A model generated the notes under the pieces. That model saw only the letters and a program-made list of their open reading frames with translations. It did not search any database and was not told where the DNA came from. From assembly GCA_037127315.1 (NCBI GenBank), contig JBBBDQ010000445.1, forward strand, positions 1,311,001-1,375,000: a stretch of 64,000 nt of DNA, in the 5' to 3' direction. Positions 9,731 to 20,988 of the stretch are shown in pieces. The DNA comes from Ascarosepion bandense. Taxonomy: Eukaryota > Mollusca > Cephalopoda > Sepiida > Sepiidae. The first letter of the stretch is position 1. The number at the start of each line of letters is the position of its first letter. Position numbers and translations under genes: made by a program.

Positions 9731-11040
9731 AATTTAATAAAAAAAAACAACTTCACAGGATTGAGTACAACTCGAATCAGTTTTGCAATCAATGTTTCAC
9801 TGTAATATATTACTGTCAAGTCTTTTTTTCTTGATTGTGCACTACTATAAGTAAGCTGTTTAAAAAAGCACTCTATAGAAAAATCCCCTCTCTTTGGTTA
9901 AAAGCTTTACATTTTGCAAAGAATTCATCGCAGGATCAAAAATATGATGGGAATTGTTTCTTTTTCTAACTTCTGAGTAAGAAAAGAAAATTTATTGATG
10001 GCTGCATCTTTATTTATTGATGGCTGCATCTTTACTGTTTAATCTCAGAGCGGTCTTTTCTTCCTGCATTTAGTTTTTATAATCTTCCCAATAGATGCAA
10101 AGTGGGAAGAAAGCCTGATAATGTTTTCAGCAGAGATTTATCGGCATTTGGGCGAGTCAGTTGTTGAAATCGGTTCGGTTCCATAATGAAAATGAATCTA
10201 AATTTATGGTGCTATGAATCATGAATACAGCTGTTGACGTTTTATTTCATCGAATTTTATCAAGAGTGTCACCATCCAGATCTGAACGTAGACATTATAT
10301 TTAGGGGTTGTAAAAAGACATTTTTAAGAAAGATGAATTATTGTTAAAAGATAAAACAAAAGAATCTTCCAATGGCAATACAAACTTTCTATACTGCTGT
10401 ATTGTAGCAATCTTTATAAAGAAAGACGCTGTTATATACAAAGTGACAACTGTATTATTGGTTTGATAAATCAATGAGAAATATCCCATTTTTATTTATT
10501 TTTTTGTTGAAGGTTCATTTTTGGGCTTGTTTAAATTTTATTTGTTGTGTACATGCAAAAAGTGTATAAATATTGAAATTCTTTTACTGTGCCCAGAATA
10601 TAAAGGTGTATAAAGAATCTTTTTTTATTCCAACCCCCCTCCCCCTTCCCTTCACTTCTAAAGAAAATTTATGACCTTCTGCATATTTTTGATGAAAATT
10701 TTGCTGGGCAATAAAAAAAAAACAATGTTGAGTATACAGGTAACCTCTGACAGTTCACATGATGATTTCCTACGTGTTTTTTTTTTTATCATCAATCACT
10801 CATTGTGTATTTCTTGTTTTCCAAATCTTCCATATTCTATTTCATAGATGCTGGTGACAACATGGTTTTAGCTAAAAAGTAGCTTCTACAAGTTTGCCAG
10901 GTACCTTGCCTTACTCGGATTGTCACATTAAGATTCAGCATTCTGATTTTGCTTATAACTAGTACTGTAAATTTCACTTTCAGTTTTGAATTCTGAGTTG
11001 TTGTTCTAGAGTTGTTACCAACCAAGGCTGGATTGCTCAG
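9731..11040. other. Mostly unique intron-like DNA
   Basis: I see no gene. A 22-bp direct duplication ('tttattgatggctgcatc' repeated at about 9990 and 10012) is the only clear internal structure. A short segment near 9728-9775 resembles 7485-7530. Confidence 0.5.
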
Positions 11041-11520
11041 ACTTCTTCTTTTCCTTTTATGTGCCCTGTCCTTTCAGGACATAGGCCATCATGACCTTCC
11101 ACATCTTTCTATCCTTAGTGGCTCTTAGCATGCTTTCTTTTGTTAGCTCACTCTGCCCTCAATCTGGTCAAGCCCATCAAGTATGTGACATGTAACTTCC
11201 TCATGTCTCTTTTTCCCCTCTATCTGACCTGTGAGTATCAGATTCTCCAAGCCCTCTTTCCTTGTTACATGTCCCAGGAACTTCAGCTGTCTTTTCCTGA
11301 TGTTAAGTATCAGTTTCCTTTTCATTTCCATCCTTTCCAAAACCTCATCATTGCTCACATGCTCGGTCCACGATATCTGCAGCATCCTTCTGTAGAACCA
11401 CATTTCAGCTGCTTCAAGTTTTTCCTTCATCTTTGATGACATTGTCCAGCATTCACTGCCGTATTGAAGAACTGTAGTTCTTATTCTCCTTAAAAATTTC
11501 AAATTTCTCACATAATCTGT
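11040..11520 (-). pseudogene. RTE-A endonuclease-reverse transcriptase C-terminus
   Basis: An open minus-strand frame at 11511-11143 (122 codons) carries the conserved tail of RTE-type LINE proteins: LQYGSECWTMSSKM, then EAAEMWFYRRMLQISW, then KRQLKFLGHVTRKEGLENL. This is the best-preserved RTE-A copy in the window. Catalytic domains are absent, so it is a 5'-truncated, inactive fragment. A further degenerate scrap follows at 11520-11575. Confidence 0.85.
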
Positions 11521-11621
11521 TCCATGGTATCATCAATACTCATCAGTAGAACCACACATCAACTGCTTCATGTCTTTTTTTCCACTTGTGAAAAAATTAC
11601 TCTGCTTTTTTCACCATATAG

Positions 11622-11707
11622 GAATGAAAATACCATATAGAAATATAGTTTTTGCCATCCCTTACTACTTTGCTGAATTTCTGAAAAGACAGAGAGTCAA
11701 TGGACAG
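11622..11707 (+). CDS. Candidate internal coding exon, 86 nt
   Basis: A pyrimidine-rich acceptor (tctgcttttttcaccatatag) precedes the segment and a donor CAG/GTAAAT follows it. Only one frame is open: two bases of a split codon, then 28 codons beginning MKIPYRNIVFAIPYYF and ending KRQRVNGQ, with the donor at a codon boundary. The other two frames have stops within the segment. The peptide is not one of the transposon families in the window and I do not recognise it. It could be an exon of a host gene whose introns fill the window. A chance ORF beside chance splice signals cannot be excluded. Confidence 0.45.
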
Positions 11708-12879
11708 GTAAATATAGATGGTATCTTGTTAAAAATACAAAGAAGAAGGCAACAGAAAATCACTCTACCATCTCTCTTTAGAACAGCTATGACAGCTCAC
11801 ACATTTAATTTTGTCAAAAACAAATGAGTGGCAATTTTGATTTTATACCAGAGAATGGAAACATTTCAATGTTTTTAATTCTGAACAAGTTAGTGTTTAT
11901 ACTGTTGATATTTTGAAAGAAAAAAATATTATTATAGAACTACATAAAAATGTATTTCTTTAAAAAAAACAATTAAAAAAATGAATATGTTAATATTTAT
12001 TTACCAGCTTTCACTCAAACTTTGGCTGCAAATCCAAGAATCAGCAAAAAAAAAAAAAAAATTCTGAATGCCTCCTCCACACCCTGCAACTGCTAACATC
12101 TACCTCATAAAAGAACAATAAGTAAAATGAAAAACATTACAAATTTTTCCCTCTTTATGAGCTAACCATCCAACTACTTCTGGTTCATTTTTTTTTAAAT
12201 TGAAAAAAAAAAAAAAAAACACACAGCAAGGGAGATAACTTCTCCATTGCCAGCACTCTAGAATTACACAGCTTTCATTACTGGGCAATTACAATGACTG
12301 CTTTGTTGGCATGAAATACATATTATGTCAGATGGACTGACTGATTCATTGACTTAAAAAAAATTAAATAGAATGAGTCATTAATGGACATGGCTGCTAT
12401 CTGTTGTCTCTAATATGAAGAAACTGCCATATTGTATAAGGTTACTTACTCATTTCTTTCTTCTCAGATATACAAGGGTGAAGGTCACCCTGAAAGTAAT
12501 GCTTCAGGTTTTATTATGCCTGTCTGTGATATCAAAGTTGGGTGTTGATAGTATGGCTGAAGAGGTGCAACTTTGTTCAATAACTCTTGCTACAATCTGA
12601 CAGAATAGTGTCTGACATGAAATTGCCTATAAAATAGAGATAAGGTTGTGAATTTTTTTTAAGCTGAAGAAGTTGCTGCTGTTGACATTCACTGAGCCTT
12701 GCTTAACATTTATAGAGATTAAATGGTAGATGTGAGCCCAGTTAAACTTGGCAATTTGTTTTGATGTCAGTAGAGATCATAGAGCCCACAGTCTTGTGCC
12801 AACTGTATTATTTTCTCAAATCCCATATGGTATCCACCTTGCTAGGGTGATAAACTGGTTTTGGATTCTGAATTATCCT
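11708..12879. other. Intron-like DNA, no recognised gene
   Basis: A/T homopolymers and unique-looking sequence. An acceptor-like run ends at 12473 and is followed by 'atacaagggtgaaggtcacc', which is more like a transposon terminal sequence than an exon. Confidence 0.45.
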
Positions 12880-13050
12880 TCTAGATTGGTTGCCAGCCAC
12901 AGCTAGAATACCCAGTATGCCTTGTTTTTTAACCCATATTTAATGGGGAAAATAAATTCATACTTTTCCCAAGGTTCTTTGTGCAAAAGAGAACAAAATT
13001 CAGTCTTGGCATGCTGATTTCTTTTTCTGAGCTGCTGTTAGACTACCTGC
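12880..13050 (-). mobile_element. Degenerate tRNA-derived SINE
   Basis: Antisense SINE body: 'ttgccagccacagcta', 'ttaacccatatttaatgggg', 'cccaaggttctttgtgcaaa'. Strongly diverged from the copy at 14826. Confidence 0.5.
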
Positions 13051-13489
13051 ACATTGGGGGGTTGGGTCAATAGTGTGGACAATGAAATGTGTGACAAGCC
13101 ATATTACTGACAGCCTTGCCAACACTTGAAATGTAGAGCACCTTAAAAGTTCGTAACTCGTGGTGGGTGCCATGTACAAAAATATTTATTTCCGTTATTG
13201 AGTTATCTGTTTGAGTTTCTAGGTAGAAGGTGGAATAGTCCAAACCAGTTCGTCTCTAGTATCTTTGAAAGGAAATATTAGCAGCCATGATGGTTTTATT
13301 ATACGCATCAAGCAGAGAATGAAGGCAAATTATCACTTGTTAATTACAACTGTAAAAATCTAATAGGAGTAGATAGGTTTGCCAGTCTCACTTCTCCATA
13401 GTCTTTCGAAAAGGAGGAGAGATTTTTCTGTTGTTTCCTGTTTTGGGTTGGGTTTCCAGTTCTGTCTAAATTCTTTTTATTCAACTTCA

Positions 13490-13558
13490 ATCTCAGAAGC
13501 ATCTCTCAGTGGTATTACCACCTTGCTTGTAGTGAACTGAGTAAAAAAAAAAAAAAAA
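13490..13558 (+). mobile_element. LINE-B 3' tail
   Basis: 'cagtggtattaccaccttg' and a degenerate terminal signature end in an A-run. The 430 bp before it show no gene. Confidence 0.5.
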
Positions 13559-13561
13559 TAT

Positions 13562-13945
13562 ATTTAAAAATGTTTACAGTATTTACATTATTCGGACTAT
13601 TGTCCCCATTTTTGTTTGCCATTTGTACGACGTTTTGACAACTGTACGTTCCGGCTTTCTTCAGGTGCTAGGAATTTTGAACCAAACCCTTTATTACAAA
13701 CACTGTAGTATATGAACTCTATTCCTTGCATAAATCTTCAATTAGAAGTCATGAGTTATCTCCCTCTAACCCTGCAAGTTACTTGTTCACTACTGCTGTA
13801 GCCTGGTATTAAAATTACAAATCTAAGAGTCAAGTCAGGAACTAAGCAATGTCAATATCCACAGGGCCATGTATCCTTAAGGACACATGGCTCAGTCCGA
13901 ATAATGCAAATACTGTAAATACTACCTCATCCAGGAAATATAGAC
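13562..13945 (-). mobile_element. Family H repeat with hammerhead-like core, plus opposite tail
   Basis: A near-complete minus-strand copy. CACCUGAAGA is followed by AAAACGUC, which keeps the CGUC cleavage-site sequence of minimal hammerheads, although G12 is changed to A and stem II is weak. The 5' half ('gaaccaaaccctttatt', 'cctggtattaaaat') extends to about 13830. A plus-strand family H tail follows at 13885-13945. Confidence 0.55.
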
Positions 13946-14067
13946 AAATATTAAAAATGTTTGTTTTTATTATAATTTTGATTAATTTTGTATCCACCAC
14001 AGATTGTTGTAAAATCATTTATGGAGAGTACAAAGTTTTACTAGGGCTTTTAAAATGAACATTTTAA

Positions 14068-14072
14068 AGGTA

Positions 14073-14105
<33 letters not shown>

Positions 14106-14120
14106 ATATATATATAAATA
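14068..14120. repeat. (TG)n and (TA)n microsatellite
   Basis: An imperfect TG run passes into a TA run. Confidence 0.9.
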
Positions 14121-14259
14121 TATAGAAGGTTGAGGAAGAGTAAGTATAAGAAGAAAAATATAGCTCACTGTATAGTAGTGAATTGAAAAAAACTAATAAA
14201 AAAAAAGCTATTGATTATTGCTCTTCACTCTCTAAGGCTCAATTGTGGACAAAAACATA

Positions 14260-14790
14260 TAGATATGTGCACAATGACTAAAAAGAGGTGAAGGAAAAAT
14301 TACTACCATAAAATCAGCAATATAAATAACAGACAAATTAAATTTAGACTTAGCAATCATTCTATTTACAGAGGGGAGGTGTCTTAGGTTCTTGAACATA
14401 CTAAAATGAGGAAGGAAAAATACTAGCAATGAGCCAGTAATATAAATAACAGATGGATTATGTTTTGATTCATCAATTATTCATTCTGCTTGCAAAGGGA
14501 AAATTGCTTAGGCTTAATATAGAGGGTCTTAAGCATTCTCAAATGGGGATGGAAAAAAATTAACAGAGAACCAGTAATATAAATAATAGATAGATTATAT
14601 TTAGATCTAGAAATCATTCATTGTACTTGCAAAGGGAAGGTTGCTTAGGCTTAATATAGAGGGTCCTGAGCATACTTAAATGGGGAAGAAAAAATACTAG
14701 CCGTATAAATAACAGTAAATTTAGACTCTATAACTATTACTTCTGCTTTTAGAGGCAAAGTCACTTGGACTTAATATATTTTTCTCCCCA
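14260..14790. repeat. Degenerate tandem array, about 120-137 bp units
   Basis: About four units, marked by 'cagtaatataaataacag' at roughly 14321, 14441, 14578 and 14704. Units share 'ttgcttaggcttaatataga'. The period drifts from 120 to 137 bp, so the array is old. Confidence 0.7.
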
Positions 14791-14825
14791 TTTTTAGTCA
14801 TTGTACACAAATTTAGTGGATGCAC

Positions 14826-15115
14826 ATTGTGGTGCAGTAGATATCGGCTCAGAATGAGAAATTGGGGAGGTAGATCCGAATTCCTTGCATTCACTTACGT
14901 GCAAATACTCTTTGGGAATGGTATTAATCTATTTCTTCCAGTTATGGGTTAAATTACAGGACAGATTTGGTTCTATAGCCTTGGTCGGCAACCAGTCTAC
15001 TGCAGAAAGCAATGGCAATCTACTGCAAGATAATCTTCTGCCAAGTCAGTCATGTCTCTTTCGAGACATGATCGCCCAAGCGTGTATCACGTATGGCACT
15101 TAACTGACTGACTGA
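14826..15115 (+). mobile_element. tRNA-derived SINE, full length
   Basis: The A-box-like TGGTGCAGTAG and a diverged B box lie in the head, followed by the family body. Near the 3' end TCATGTCTC and GAGACATGA form a perfect 9-bp hairpin around TTTC (about 15047-15068). The element ends in repeated ACTG. This copy and those at 26980 and 55030 give the clearest view of the 3' hairpin. Confidence 0.8.
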
Positions 15116-15275
15116 CACATATTTATGTTTTTATTCTCAGGCAGTTTTAAAGAGTGACGAGCAATAACTGGTGAGATCTTTTTAGTTGTTTCTCTTTCAC
15201 TGTTATATTTTTGATCTACCACATTACAGTAAGTAAATTTATTTTCTATTTCTTTCTCTTACTCTTCCTCCGTTT

Positions 15276-15279
<4 letters not shown>

Positions 15280-15303
<24 letters not shown>
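15280..15303. repeat. (TA)n microsatellite
   Basis: A TA tract directly abutting the foldback element at 15301-15503. Confidence 0.95.
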
Positions 15304-15306
<3 letters not shown>

Positions 15307-15503
15307 TAAATACATTTTCAATATTCAAAATTGTTGAATGAACATTTCAACATGAAATCCCTAAGAGATTTCACGTCTCCTCAGCAAAGGTACATATTTT
15401 TAAAAAATGTACCGTTGCTGAGGAGATATGAAATCTCTCTTAGGGATTTCATGTTGAAATGTTCATTCAACAATTTTGAATATTGAAAATGTATTTATTT
15501 TAT
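15301..15503. mobile_element. 203-bp foldback (palindromic MITE-like element)
   Basis: Two arms of about 100 bp are near-perfect inverted copies with almost no spacer. The ends read 'ataaaataaatacatttt' and 'aaaatgtatttattttat', and the centre lies at about 15401. Differences are a few single-base changes and a 2-base indel near 'ctctcttaggg'. TA lies on both sides, consistent with a TA-inserting non-autonomous DNA transposon. No protein is encoded. A transcript would fold into one long hairpin. Confidence 0.85.
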
Positions 15504-15749
15504 ATTAGCTCTGTAATTTTAATTACATTGAGCTCTCCTCCTGTATCATTTTTTAATATTAATATTTAATATTAATTAGGATCAGGTTTTCGGATTTACC
15601 TTCCTACTTTTCCATTTTGGATTAAAGTATTTTAATAATATATATATATATATATAGATAGATAGATAGATAGAAAGATACACATTTAAAATGGCTGTTT
15701 TATTTTTTTGTTCTGATTCATTTTTTTCAACTTCTTCCATCTGCCATTT

Positions 15750-16078
15750 TTTTTTTATAATCATTTCACCCCAAGCAAGGCAGTACTGCCACTGGTTCAC
15801 GGGGGTTTACATAAGAGGTGAGTGATGAGAAAGAGGAACAATTTATATGGCGAGTCAGAGAATGGATAGGAGAAGAATGAGAACACTAGAGTCGAGTGGA
15901 AAGGGAGAAGAACCTGATACAAAGGTTGTCGAGGAAGAAATGCAAGTAATAGTGGCATTGCAGTTAAATTCTTGGAGATTATAGCTGTCAGGGGAGCAAG
16001 TATATGGAAGAGAATTCCACAGGCAGGAAGTGTGAGAAAAGAAGCTGTAGAGTAGAAGTTGTAGTTAGATGTCATGTC
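15750..16078 (-). mobile_element. LINE-B 3' copy
   Basis: From the A-rich tail (antisense) and terminal signature at 15765-15790 to RT C-terminal sequence 'gaagagaattccacaggcag'. No intact frame. Confidence 0.75.
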
Positions 16079-16079
16079 T

Positions 16080-16460
16080 CATTAACACAAAAGCGATCAT
16101 AGCTCTTGTTATAACAGCGTGAATGTTATTTCTGTCGCCACTTCTATTACATTGGTCTTCGTAACTTTAATCTGAAGGGAACTTTTGACTCGCTATTTTT
16201 GAGTTATAATATTTTGGTATCTTTGCGTAAAATCAACGTATTAATGGATTCTTTGAATAATACACAAAGCTGTTGTACACCAGAAACACCAAATACACAA
16301 TACCAGAAGACACTTAGACTTCTATCTGAGTGCTTTATATATCAATATCTATAGTCACATGGTCTCAGTAGCACAATCCACTCAACAGCTACGTTTGTTG
16401 CCTGGAGATCAACGTTCGACTACACATGTCAGTATTGACACTTTCTTCCGACATAACAGC
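16080..16460 (+). repeat. Dispersed repeat family E
   Basis: It matches 28490-28890 over most of its length, with landmarks 'gaagggaacttttgactcgc', 'agtgctttatatatcaatat' and 'gttgcctggagatc'. It is followed immediately by family D here; at 27.5-28.9 kb the two families also occur close together, so they may be parts of one element. Strand is nominal. Confidence 0.6.
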
Positions 16461-16479
16461 TCTTTCTATCCTTTGTGGT

Positions 16480-16900
16480 AAACTGCATCCGGCAGCAAGG
16501 CCTCTGATTGGGAGGTTGTGAGGAGCATAGAACCACTTCTTAATTGCTATTGTTCTCAGGTCCACTCTGACCCGGAGTGGTAGCACCTGTTAGGGTACCA
16601 GCTATGGGCAAATAGTTAACCACCAAAGTGGGGTCAAAACACTATGAAAGTATAAAAATAGACTTTTATAGAAAAATATACGTTTTTGACGGAAAAATAT
16701 TACAAACAATACATTTTTGAAAGGAAAAAAATATTCTCAGCAAAAAATTTTGATTACAAAACTAGAAGACATTTTCAGTTTTCTAAAATAAAAAAGAATA
16801 AAAGCAAAAAAATTACTTAAAATCTAACTAAATCAACCTTTTTACTATAACCGAACTTTTAAAAAATGCCACAAAACTCAAAATCTATTTTTTGTACCCC
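16480..16900 (-). repeat. Dispersed repeat family D
   Basis: The minus strand of this copy and of 27480-27720 share the peptide pattern MLPxRVRVxLxTxAIKKWF, a sign of former coding. The + strand then carries a degenerate ~36-bp periodic A-rich region ('acatttttgaaaggaaaaaa', 'attctcagcaaaaaatttt') also seen at 20400 and 40260. The element class is not recognised. Confidence 0.55.
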
Positions 16901-17044
16901 TTTGTTTTTATCTTAAAGCTTTGAAAAAAAAAAAATTTATTCAGTTTTTTTTTCTTTTTCCAATTTTGATCATCTTTTTTTCTGTTCAGATTTTTCAAAG
17001 AGAAAACTTAATTTTCCTTTTCTTTTAATTTTAGCTTTAGCTTT

Positions 17045-17270
17045 TCCTGACTTACTGCCATATCACGTTGAAACATTGGCTATCATACGATCACTGAAGT
17101 TAAACAATGTTGAGTTTTAAGCTTGAATGTGCAGGTGGTATAATAGATAACTGCTTGAAATTGGAAATCGGAGAGCCAAGTTCCACTTCCGGTTGGGTTC
17201 ATTATATTCACTTATGTACAAATACTCTTGGGAAAGGCATCAATATACCTCTTCACAACCATTTATCAAA
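17045..17270 (+). mobile_element. SINE with 5S rRNA-derived head
   Basis: 5S-like sequence ('tgccatatcacgttgaa', 'gatcactgaagttaaacaat') passes into a tRNA-type head ('gtgcaggtggtataatagat') and SINE body ('ttgggaaaggcatcaatata'). The order on the + strand matches 48816-49105. Confidence 0.65.
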
Positions 17271-17494
17271 TCATTAGTAGGACTTGTATTTGTGGATCAT
17301 TATTATCTCCAAAAAATATTTTAAAATTCTAAATATTTTTTAGCTTTAAATAATTTGCAAAAGGTCGATAATCCGTAAAAATGAATACGTCAATTTTCTT
17401 ACAAAGATTTATTCCACCTCTTTTTTTTTACGCATTTTATTTTCTCTTTTCTTCAGTTTTCTTTTCTTTTCTCATTTCTCTATTTTGGTAGGAT

Positions 17495-17770
17495 GTGGTG
17501 CAGTGGATATCGACTCGGAACAACAAATCGAGGTGCCGAGTTCAAATTCCAATTGAATTCATTGCATTCACTTATACACAAATACCCTTGGGAAAGGTAT
17601 TAATCTGTCACTTTCCTCCAGTTATGGGTTAAATAATAGAACAGATTGGGTTCTATAGCCTTGGCTGGCAACCAGTCTACTGCAGAAAGCAATAGCAACC
17701 TACTGCGGAATAATCTTCTGCCCAGTCAGTCATGTTTCGATTGCCCAAGCAATTTTGGTAACATATGCCC
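17495..17770 (+). mobile_element. tRNA-derived SINE
   Basis: Strong A box TGGTGCAGTGG and B box GAGTTCAAATTCC, followed by the family body and a shortened 3' hairpin region ('gcccagtcagtcatgtttcg'). Confidence 0.8.
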
Positions 17771-17917
17771 ATTCTTTAAAAACCAGTTTTCTCTTTCTTT
17801 TTTTTAAAATTTTATTTATTTATTCTTACTTGCTATCATTTTCACATTTTTCGTTGTGTTTCTTTTTATTTTTCTTGTCTTGTCAAGGATTCCTATTTAC
17901 TCTCTCTTATCTTTCTT

Positions 17918-18175
17918 CTTCTATATGCCTTGTCCCTTCCACTTTTCCCTATCTCCGATGGCTCTGAGCACGCCTTCTCCTGTTACACCATGCAATCCTC
18001 GTTCCATCATCCACCTGATTAGGTCCTTCAAATATGTTATCCGTTGCTTTTCCCTGTTTTATTTTCTGCTCTATCTGACCTGTTAGTATCAGATTCTCCA
18101 AGCCCTCCTTCCTCATTGCATGTCTCAGGAACTTCAGCTGTCTCTTCCTGATGCTCAGTATTAATTTTTTTTTTT
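17918..18175 (-). mobile_element. RTE-A antisense fragment
   Basis: Antisense RTE-A 3' ORF and tail, with landmarks 'tggctctgagcacgccttct', 'cacctgattaggtcct' and 'tcctgatgctcagtatt'. Frames are broken. Confidence 0.75.
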
Positions 18176-18697
18176 GTTTCTATCATTTTCAAGACTTTTT
18201 ATCTTTGCTGCCTCTTTTTTTCTCTTTTTCCTGCTCTCTTTCTCTTTAATCATTTCTTTTCTTTTTTTCTGCCTCCCCCTCCTCCTCTTTGATTTGCTTT
18301 CATTATCTCCTTTGCTTTCACCCTCTTTTTGTCCGTCTTTTTTCTTTGCTTTTTTGTAAATGTCGTCTTTGCCTCCTGTGTCTTTCTTCTGTCCTTTCTT
18401 TGCTCCCTCTTTCTTTTCCTCTACCTTTCTCTTTGATCCCTCTCTTTTCCCCTGTATGCTTCTCTTTGAAACTTCTCTTTTTTTTTTTTCTGTACTTCTA
18501 TCTCTAATTTTTCTCTTGTTTTCTGTACCCAATCATTGCACCCTTTCTCTATTTTGGTACCCCTTACTTTGATCCCCCGCCTCTTTTCTGTTCTTTCTGT
18601 CACTTTCTCATTCATTTCTCTTTGACGCTTCTCATTTTTCCTTCTGCCTCTCTTCGACCCACCCCACTTTTTCCCTGATCTCTCTTTATATGCAACA
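18176..18697. repeat. Irregular polypyrimidine tract
   Basis: About 520 bp of almost pure C/T on the + strand, lacking a fixed period. It grades into the regular 38-bp array and may be its decayed or ancestral edge. Open frames here are compositional. Confidence 0.8.
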
Positions 18698-20205
18698 CTC
18701 TCTCTGTTTTGTCTGTACCCACTCACTTTTCTCCCTCTCTCTGTTTTGGTCTCTACCCACTCACTTTTCTCCCTCTCTCTGTTTTTGTCTCTACCCACTC
18801 ACTTTTCTCCCTCTCTCTGTTTGGTCTCTACCCACTCACTTTTCTCCCTCTCTCTGTTTTTGTCTCTACCCACTCACTTTTCTCCCTCTCTCTGTTTTGG
18901 TCTCTACCCACTCACTTTTCTCCCTCTCTCTGTTTTTGTCTCTACCCACTCACTTTTCTCCCTCTCTCTGTTTTTGTCTGTATCCTCTCACTTTTCTCCC
19001 TCTCTGTTTGTCTTTACCCACTCACTTTTCTCCCTCTCTCTGTTTTTGTCTGTATCCACTCACTTTTCTCCCTCTCTCTGTTTTTGTCTGTATCCACTCA
19101 CTTTTCTCCCTCTCTCTGTTTTTGTCTCTACCCACTCACTTTTCTCCCTCTCTCTGTTTTTTGTCTCTACCCACTCACTTTTCTCCCTCTCTCTGTTTTT
19201 GTCTGTATCCACTCACTTTTCTCCCTCTCTCTGTTTGTCTGTACCCACTCACTTTTCTCCCTCTCTCTGTTTTGTCTGCCTGCCTCACTTTTCTCCCTCT
19301 CTCTGTTTTTGTCTCTACCCACTCACTTTTCTCCCTCTCTCTGTTTTTTTCTGTATCCACTCACTTTTCTCCCTCTCTCTGTTTTTGTCTGTACCCACTC
19401 TTTTCTCCCTCTCTCTGTTTTTGTCTGTACCCACTCACTTTTCTCCCTCTCTCTGTTTTTGTCTGTACCCACTCACTTTTCTCCCTCTCTCTGTTTTGTC
19501 TGTACCCACTCACTTTTCTCCCTCTCTCTGTTTTTGTCTGTACCCACTCACTTTTCTCCCTCTCTCTGTTTTGGTCTCTACCCATATTTTCTCCTCTCTC
19601 TGTTTTTGTCTGTACCCACTCACTTTTCTCCCTCTCTCTGTTTTGGTCTCTACCCACTCACTTTTCTCCCTCTCTCTGTTTTTGTCTCTACCCACTCACT
19701 TTTCTCCCTCTCTCTGTTTTGGTCTCTACCCACTCACTTTTCTCCCTCTCTGTTTTTGTCTCCTACCCACTCACTTTTCTCCCTCTCTCTGTTTTGGTCT
19801 CTACCCACTCACTTTTCTCCCTCTCTCTGTTTTTGTCTCTACCCACTCACTTTTCTCCCTCTCTCTGTTTTGTCTTTACCCACTCACTTTTCTCCCTCTC
19901 TCTGTTTTTGTCTGTATCCTCTCACTTTTTCTCCCTCTCTCTGTTTTTGTCTTTACCCACTCACTTTTCTCCCTCTCTCTGTTTTTGTCTGTATCCACTC
20001 CCTTTTCTCCCTCTCTCTGTTTTTGTCTGTATCCACTCACTTTTCTCCCTCTCTCTGTTTTTGTCTGTACCCACTCACTTTTCTCCCTCTCTCTGTTTGT
20101 CTCTACCCACTCACTTTTCTCCCTCTCTCTGTTTTGTCTGTACCCACTCACTTTTCTCCCTCTCTCTGTTTTTGTCTGTACCCACTCACTTTTCTCCCTC
20201 TTTCT
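18698..20205. repeat. 38-bp polypyrimidine minisatellite, about 40 units
   Basis: Units consist of a (CT)n-G block, a T-rich block with one or two G, 'ctgtacccactcac' or 'ctctacccactcac', and 'ttttctccct'. Most units are 38 bp; some are 36-37 bp. All three + frames stay open across the array (507, 508 and 504 codons), because the unit is stop-free in every frame and 38 is not a multiple of 3. Each frame therefore repeats the same 38-residue cycle, offset. I regard this as a compositional property, not a protein-coding gene. Confidence 0.9.
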
Positions 20206-20224
20206 TTTTCTGATGGTCCTGTGG

Positions 20225-20680
20225 ATGATAATTAGCTGCATCCGGCATCAAGGCCTCTGATTTTGGAGGTTGTAAGGAGCATGTAACCACCTTTTAATTT
20301 CTGTTGTTCTCAGGTTCACCCTGACCCGGAGTGGTACTACCTGTTAGGGTCCCAGTTATGGGCAAATAGTTAACCCCTCAAACTGGAGTCAAAACATGAA
20401 AATACATAGACTTTTATTTAAAAAAATATACATTTTTGAAGAAAAAATGATCACCATAACACATTTTTGAAGGGAAAAAATATTCTCAGCAAAAAATTTT
20501 TTAATACAAAACTAGAAGATATTTTCAGTTTTCTAAAATAAAAAAGAATAAAAACAAAATTTTTCATTAAAATCTTGGTAAATCAACCTTTTCACTAAAG
20601 TTAACATCAAAAATTAATACATTAAAATCCCACCTTTTTGGCTTTAAATAAACCACAGAGGTTGATATGCCATTAAATAA
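20225..20680 (-). repeat. Dispersed repeat family D
   Basis: Second copy of the 16480 repeat ('tgcatccggcatcaaggcct', 'gaccegg'-like 'ctgacccggagtggta', 'attctcagcaaaaaattttt'). Together with 16480-16900 it flanks the minisatellite region in direct orientation. Confidence 0.55.
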
Positions 20681-20988
20681 AACTCAAACTCTTTTTCTGT
20701 ACCTTTTTGTTTGCTCCCTCTCTCTCTTTTGGTCCTCCTCCTTTTCCTTTCATCCTCAGAAAGCCAGGAAATTATTCATTATGCAGTTTTACCTGATTCT
20801 GTGTTTCCCTGTGGAATTTCCAGAATTAGTTCTGAAAATACATAAAAAATTCCTTTTATATAAAGAAAAATGAACACAAAACCCAGGTCCTGTTTCCACT
20901 GATTTCATTTGTCGTTTAAAAAAAAAAATAACGGAAGAAAAAAGAATAAGCAAACACAGTGTCACTTGCAAACCTTACCTGTGGACAA

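Noticed and set aside
12474..12600. Exon after the acceptor-like run ending at 12473
   Set aside because: The frame with best composition stops without a good donor, and the start resembles a transposon terminal sequence (atacaagggtg).
18161..20241. Lysine/arginine/glutamate-rich minus-strand ORFs
   Set aside because: They are the purine strand of the same polypyrimidine tract and array.
18698..20260. Three 500-codon forward ORFs as genes
   Set aside because: All are produced by one stop-free 38-bp repeat read in shifted frames, with no domain and no start or splice context.
20768..20890. Exon after 'cctttcatcctcag'
   Set aside because: Good acceptor but no convincing donor, and the open frame is short and AT-driven.
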